From Callipepla californica brunnescens (Eukaryota; Chordata; Aves; Galliformes; Odontophoridae): a stretch of DNA of 64,000 nucleotides. The position numbers and the translations under genes are program-made. Positions 60,086 to 64,000 of the stretch are shown one piece after another (the first letter of the stretch is position 1; every line of letters begins with the position of its first letter). The notes under the pieces were generated by a model. The model made no database searches, was not told the DNA's origin, and saw only the letters and a program-made list of their open reading frames with translations. The DNA lies in assembly GCA_023055505.1 (NCBI GenBank), contig JALIRH010000023.1, positions 10,846,271 through 10,910,270 of the forward strand, given 5' to 3'.

Positions 60086-63026
60086 ATCCTGTTTCACTGA
60101 ATTCTGTTATCCTACTTCAACAAACCTATATATGCTGTCTGTAAAATTAATTTCATGTAAGCTCTGCTCTCAAAATAGAGCCAAGTTTTCAAATTTTCAG
60201 GCATCTATTTTCAAGGCAAGAAAAAAAAAAAAACAACTAACAGAAAACAACTATTGGGAGACTGGCTTCAGAGTTCTGATTGCCATGTGAAGAGGAGTAA
60301 GACAAGTACAGACTGTCACAATAAATATAATGCTACTCCCTTGTGACAGTCTTTGCTGAATTCATTTGGACCAATTTTATTAGTTTCTCTCTATTGCTCT
60401 GAGGAAGCAAAGGAAAATTGCTCAAAAAGATCTGTCAGGCACACTTTGACTGGGAATGCACACTTAAAGCTTGCATGGCTCTGCATCACTACAAATAGAC
60501 AGAAAACTAATCCACTGACCAAGAATGCATCTGAAGCAGGAAACCTTTTTTCAAGCAGGGAAGCTGACTGCTTTCCAATTCAGATTCATAACCTATGGTG
60601 ATGGTGTTTTCCAAACATAGTTGATATTTCCACTGCAAGCAAGACAAACCAATGCACTGAAGTCTTTTTCCAGCAAATTCTCTTCACCTTTTGAATAACT
60701 GTATAGTGAAGATCTTTCAGTCTACAGATGATAAACAAGAGAAACTCAAGAGAGATGTGTTTGAAGGAAACACAGAGAAGTGGAAAACACAAACGTAAAA
60801 AGAACAAGAAGCGGTCACATTTCCAAAATGGAAGATTAAGAGAGAGGCACCAAGTGAGAAGAAATGTCAGTGAAGACAGAAATTTCTGGGGATATGGTAT
60901 AATGGCTATGAGAAAGGAAATTTTTAGAGAGCTCTGAATTGAAAATGCTCTAATGGTGCAGAAAAAAAAAATAGTTTAATTAGTGAAGGGAGAATAAAAA
61001 TCTAATGAAGGCTGAAAAATATCAGATGCGAAGGGAAAACTACATGTACATCTAGAGTCAGCTTTTGGATGTCTCATTCATACGATGTGGATATACTGTG
61101 TGCAGACTCATTGTCCTTTGCCCTCACAGCCAGCAGCAAACTGAAAATAGCAGACCGGCACAGACATTGAAAAAAACTAGCACTGCTGCTGGCTATAACT
61201 GATTACTTTGAAGTGATGGGATAACGATAAAATCTTGCTGGGAGCCCAACACTAGAGATGTCCAGGAGCAGAAAGAGATCTACTGAAAGACTGTTAACAA
61301 TTATATTGGTATATTTTTAAATAGATGGACTTATCCTTACAATTTTAATACATCTGTTCTTATGCCAAAGTGTAAACAGATAATCATTTCAACAACATTG
61401 GCATGTTAACTCCTAATTTTCTACACAAAAGATCAAACTCTATCACAATTAACTGGAACCACACCAGTGATGCAGAACTCTACAACACTATTTCCTTTTT
61501 TTATGCATAAAAACATAACTATCACATACAATTCTGCTGCATGAAATTTTTATAAATACACTTGTAACAAAACATTTACATATTTTGGAAGAAAAACAGA
61601 TAAAGGATACTAAAACTGGCAGGCAGAAAAATACATCACTGCTTCATTTCCAGTTTATTTCAGAAAGACAAAGGACAATAGCTTTGTCTTCCAGTTGCTT
61701 TCAAGTGCCAAGAAATAATAATCATTTGGGGAAGAGTGCCAGTTCTGGTTCTATAATATCAATGTTAGTCACTCCAGGTTGATTATAATAAGGAAAAAAA
61801 GTACAAGCTACGTTAATAGCATGACTGAGTAATACTCAGTGCATACAATACAAACCTTTCATTATCCAACAATTGTAAAACCCGGTAGTATAAAGGAACC
61901 TTGAAAGAAGAATCTAGCCACTAGGTACTGTCAGATTAAAGTAATCAGGACTGATAGGAAATGTGACATCTCTGCCTCTAAGTTCTGGGACTTAGTACAA
62001 GTAAAAGCTTTGCAGGGAGACCTCAGTGAGGGTGGATCTGTCATGATCCAGCAGAAGTAAGGCTAGTGTACCTCTAATTAAGTTGACTGATTGCAAGCCT
62101 GGCTACTGTACTGACCATGATTCATACTCCCTAAAGGGTCATGGAGTATCAAACCCTTATGATTCTGCAATATTTGGACAAAGCACAACAACAATTAAGT
62201 ACATTACTACTGAATATGCATGTGTATTCTGCACATGGAGTAAGTTTACGTAAACTTGATTTCTTTACTGAGTGATCAAAAGTATGTTGGAACACTCTCA
62301 CAGCTCCCTTCCTATACCTCTCCTCGTGGGAACCTCTATTTCTTCAATCCACAATTAGTATTTTTACATGTCTACTTCAGAAAGAGCACCAGAAAGGTCT
62401 TTGTTGTTTCAAGACAGAGACTACAGGTCTTAAGGGTTTACTTCACATGTAGTCAGAACACAGAATATCTTGCTGTAAGAAAAATACAGATAATCATAGA
62501 GTTTGTGTGGCATACGTGTGATGTGCTCACATTTCTACAAGAAGCTCACTATATCCATGTCTGGTAAATATTCATTACTCTATACCTTTAAACAAGAGCC
62601 AAGTGGAGCTCATATGAATCAATCTGCTATTATTCTGTTGTTGTTGTTGTAATGTACAAAATGTGAATGGCAAATTAATGGATAAGATGTACTGAAACTA
62701 CCGGTGCCTAACCAGAACCTACTTTCTTGGATAACTTTCCATCTACAGGTGTCTTCCTTCCATACTCCCCAGGCAAGATCAGTAAGTATATCTGATAAAA
62801 CTTCCTTGGAAAACCCAACAAAGCTTCATCAGGCAAGCTAGGAGACAATTTGTAGAAGGTCATTTCACAGTTAGAGCACGAGAGGAGTCAGGCACCGAAA
62901 ACATGACCTATACTCCCAAAATGCAAGTTTTGGTCTGATCCCCATATCCTGTGGTAACTTCATAACTCACTGACACCATCTGGCAGTCATGTAGTTTGTA
63001 ACAGAGTCAAGATTTTCCAATCCATT

Positions 63027-63060
63027 CCAGCTGAGATCTTCAAAGAAGCCAGCGGGAACA
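63027..63060 (+). repeat. 34-nt direct repeat, copy 2
   Basis: Second copy of the 60052-60085 segment (ccagctgagatcttcaaaga, then agccagcgggaaca). The flanks do not match between copies. Confidence 0.85.
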
Positions 63061-63640
63061 AGAACCAAACTGTCATTCAAAACTGGGAAGTCTGGAAAGG
63101 TCAGCTCTTCTTTCCTCATCAGCAGATGCAAATTTTTTCTCCTTGGACAAACTCCATTCCCTTCTGCTTGCCACAGAAGCAGAAAATAATCATTTTCTAT
63201 CTTGAAGTGTTTAGATAAAAGAAAGTATTGTTAAACAAAGAAGAGGCTGCAAGATCTCACCAGGAAAATGAAAATCATGCTTGAACTTTCTCCTCTTTGC
63301 CTCATTTTCCCTTCCTATTTTTCCATCTCTGACAGGAGTTAAGTGGGAGTTTTGCCTTCATAGGTCCTTTCCATTCTCATCAAGGCTCTTGTATTCATAG
63401 TAACTGTCTGGCTCAGCATTTGTGCTTTCACTGTTCACAACCACAGAATCCTATGCTGTTCCTCTCAGATACATTCTAAAAACAAAATGTAAACATGAAC
63501 AATCAGCTGTTATTTTGGGAAAAAGAAACTTTTGTTGGACTATCAGTGTTTGAATGAAGAAGGAAAGAGCACGTAAAAAAGAGGGGTTAAAGAGAATGAA
63601 AATGTAAATTAAAAACTGGGAAGTATTTCATGCACAAATA

Positions 63641-63672
63641 AAGAAAAAAGAAAAAAGAAAAAAGAAGAAAAA
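63641..63672. repeat. (GAAAAAA)n simple repeat
   Basis: Three to four 7-base units of the pattern gaaaaaa followed by a slightly irregular aagaagaaaaa. Confidence 0.9.
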
Positions 63673-64000
63673 GTTTAGCAATACAAGTTTGATTCCTCTT
63701 GCTCAGCGTGGTAAAAATAAAAAGCAAGAAGTATATAACACATTACATGACTATGTTTGTTCCAAATTTTCATCTGTGCCTTGGGAGCTTTTGGAGACAT
63801 TAATTAGTTCCTTCTGCCCTTCTGAAAGGGCTGCAGATCTGGCATCGCTATATATTTACTCGGAATTTAAGTGAGGCTCCTACAGTGAAAGACCCAAGCT
63901 TTTAAAAATAATTAGTCCTTTTTCTAAACATTATTTAGGATCACTTCAAGATAACAAAACAGCTTCATGAAAACATATTCTCTCTAAAATTAACATCTCA

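Larger units (their letters stand above)
60086..64000 (-). other. RASGRF2 intron to window edge
   Basis: About 3.9 kb with no RASGRF2 exon that I can find. It holds an A-run at about 60222-60234, a (GTT)n tract at 62637-62650 and a (GAAAAAA)n-type run at 63641-63672. No other gene is seen. Confidence 0.5.

Overview
This is vertebrate nuclear DNA, almost certainly from a bird. Coding sequence is sparse and cut into short exons by GT-AG introns, and the dispersed repeats are mostly 5'-truncated CR1 LINEs with the tails typical of avian genomes. There is no operon, prophage, CRISPR array or other prokaryote-style system here. Three protein genes lie on the minus strand in the order (left to right) ZCCHC9, CKMT2, RASGRF2. 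This mirrors the RASGRF2-CKMT2-ZCCHC9 order of human chromosome 5q14, a segment that in chicken lies on the Z chromosome. A galliform or near relative fits, but the species cannot be fixed from the window alone.

Region by region. 1-3960: complete coding region of ZCCHC9 (five coding exons, 236 residues, four CCHC zinc knuckles), with a GC-rich TATA-less promoter at about 3840-3960. 4000-11390: intergenic, with a CR1 fragment against the ZCCHC9 promoter, a longer plus-strand CR1 carrying a broken reverse-transcriptase frame, and a third CR1 scrap. 11390-23842: complete coding region of CKMT2, sarcomeric mitochondrial creatine kinase (nine coding exons, 419 residues, phases all consistent). A candidate noncoding first exon and promoter lie near 29.3-29.5 kb. 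29.5-34.4 kb: intergenic, no gene seen. 34.4-64 kb: the 3' part of RASGRF2. It holds a probable long 3'UTR and nine coding exons giving the last 306 residues, which include the Ras-activating CDC25 (RasGEF) domain. The remaining exons lie beyond 64 kb.

The genes are neighbours by ancestry and not parts of one pathway: a nucleic-acid-binding zinc-knuckle protein, a muscle mitochondrial energy enzyme and a calcium-regulated Ras/Rac exchange factor. The most notable anomalies are two. A roughly 290 bp piece containing one RASGRF2 catalytic exon has been copied about 4.4 kb upstream inside an intron, and the copy has stop codons. A 66-nt exon-like segment would act as a poison exon if included. 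I found no convincing novel biological system.
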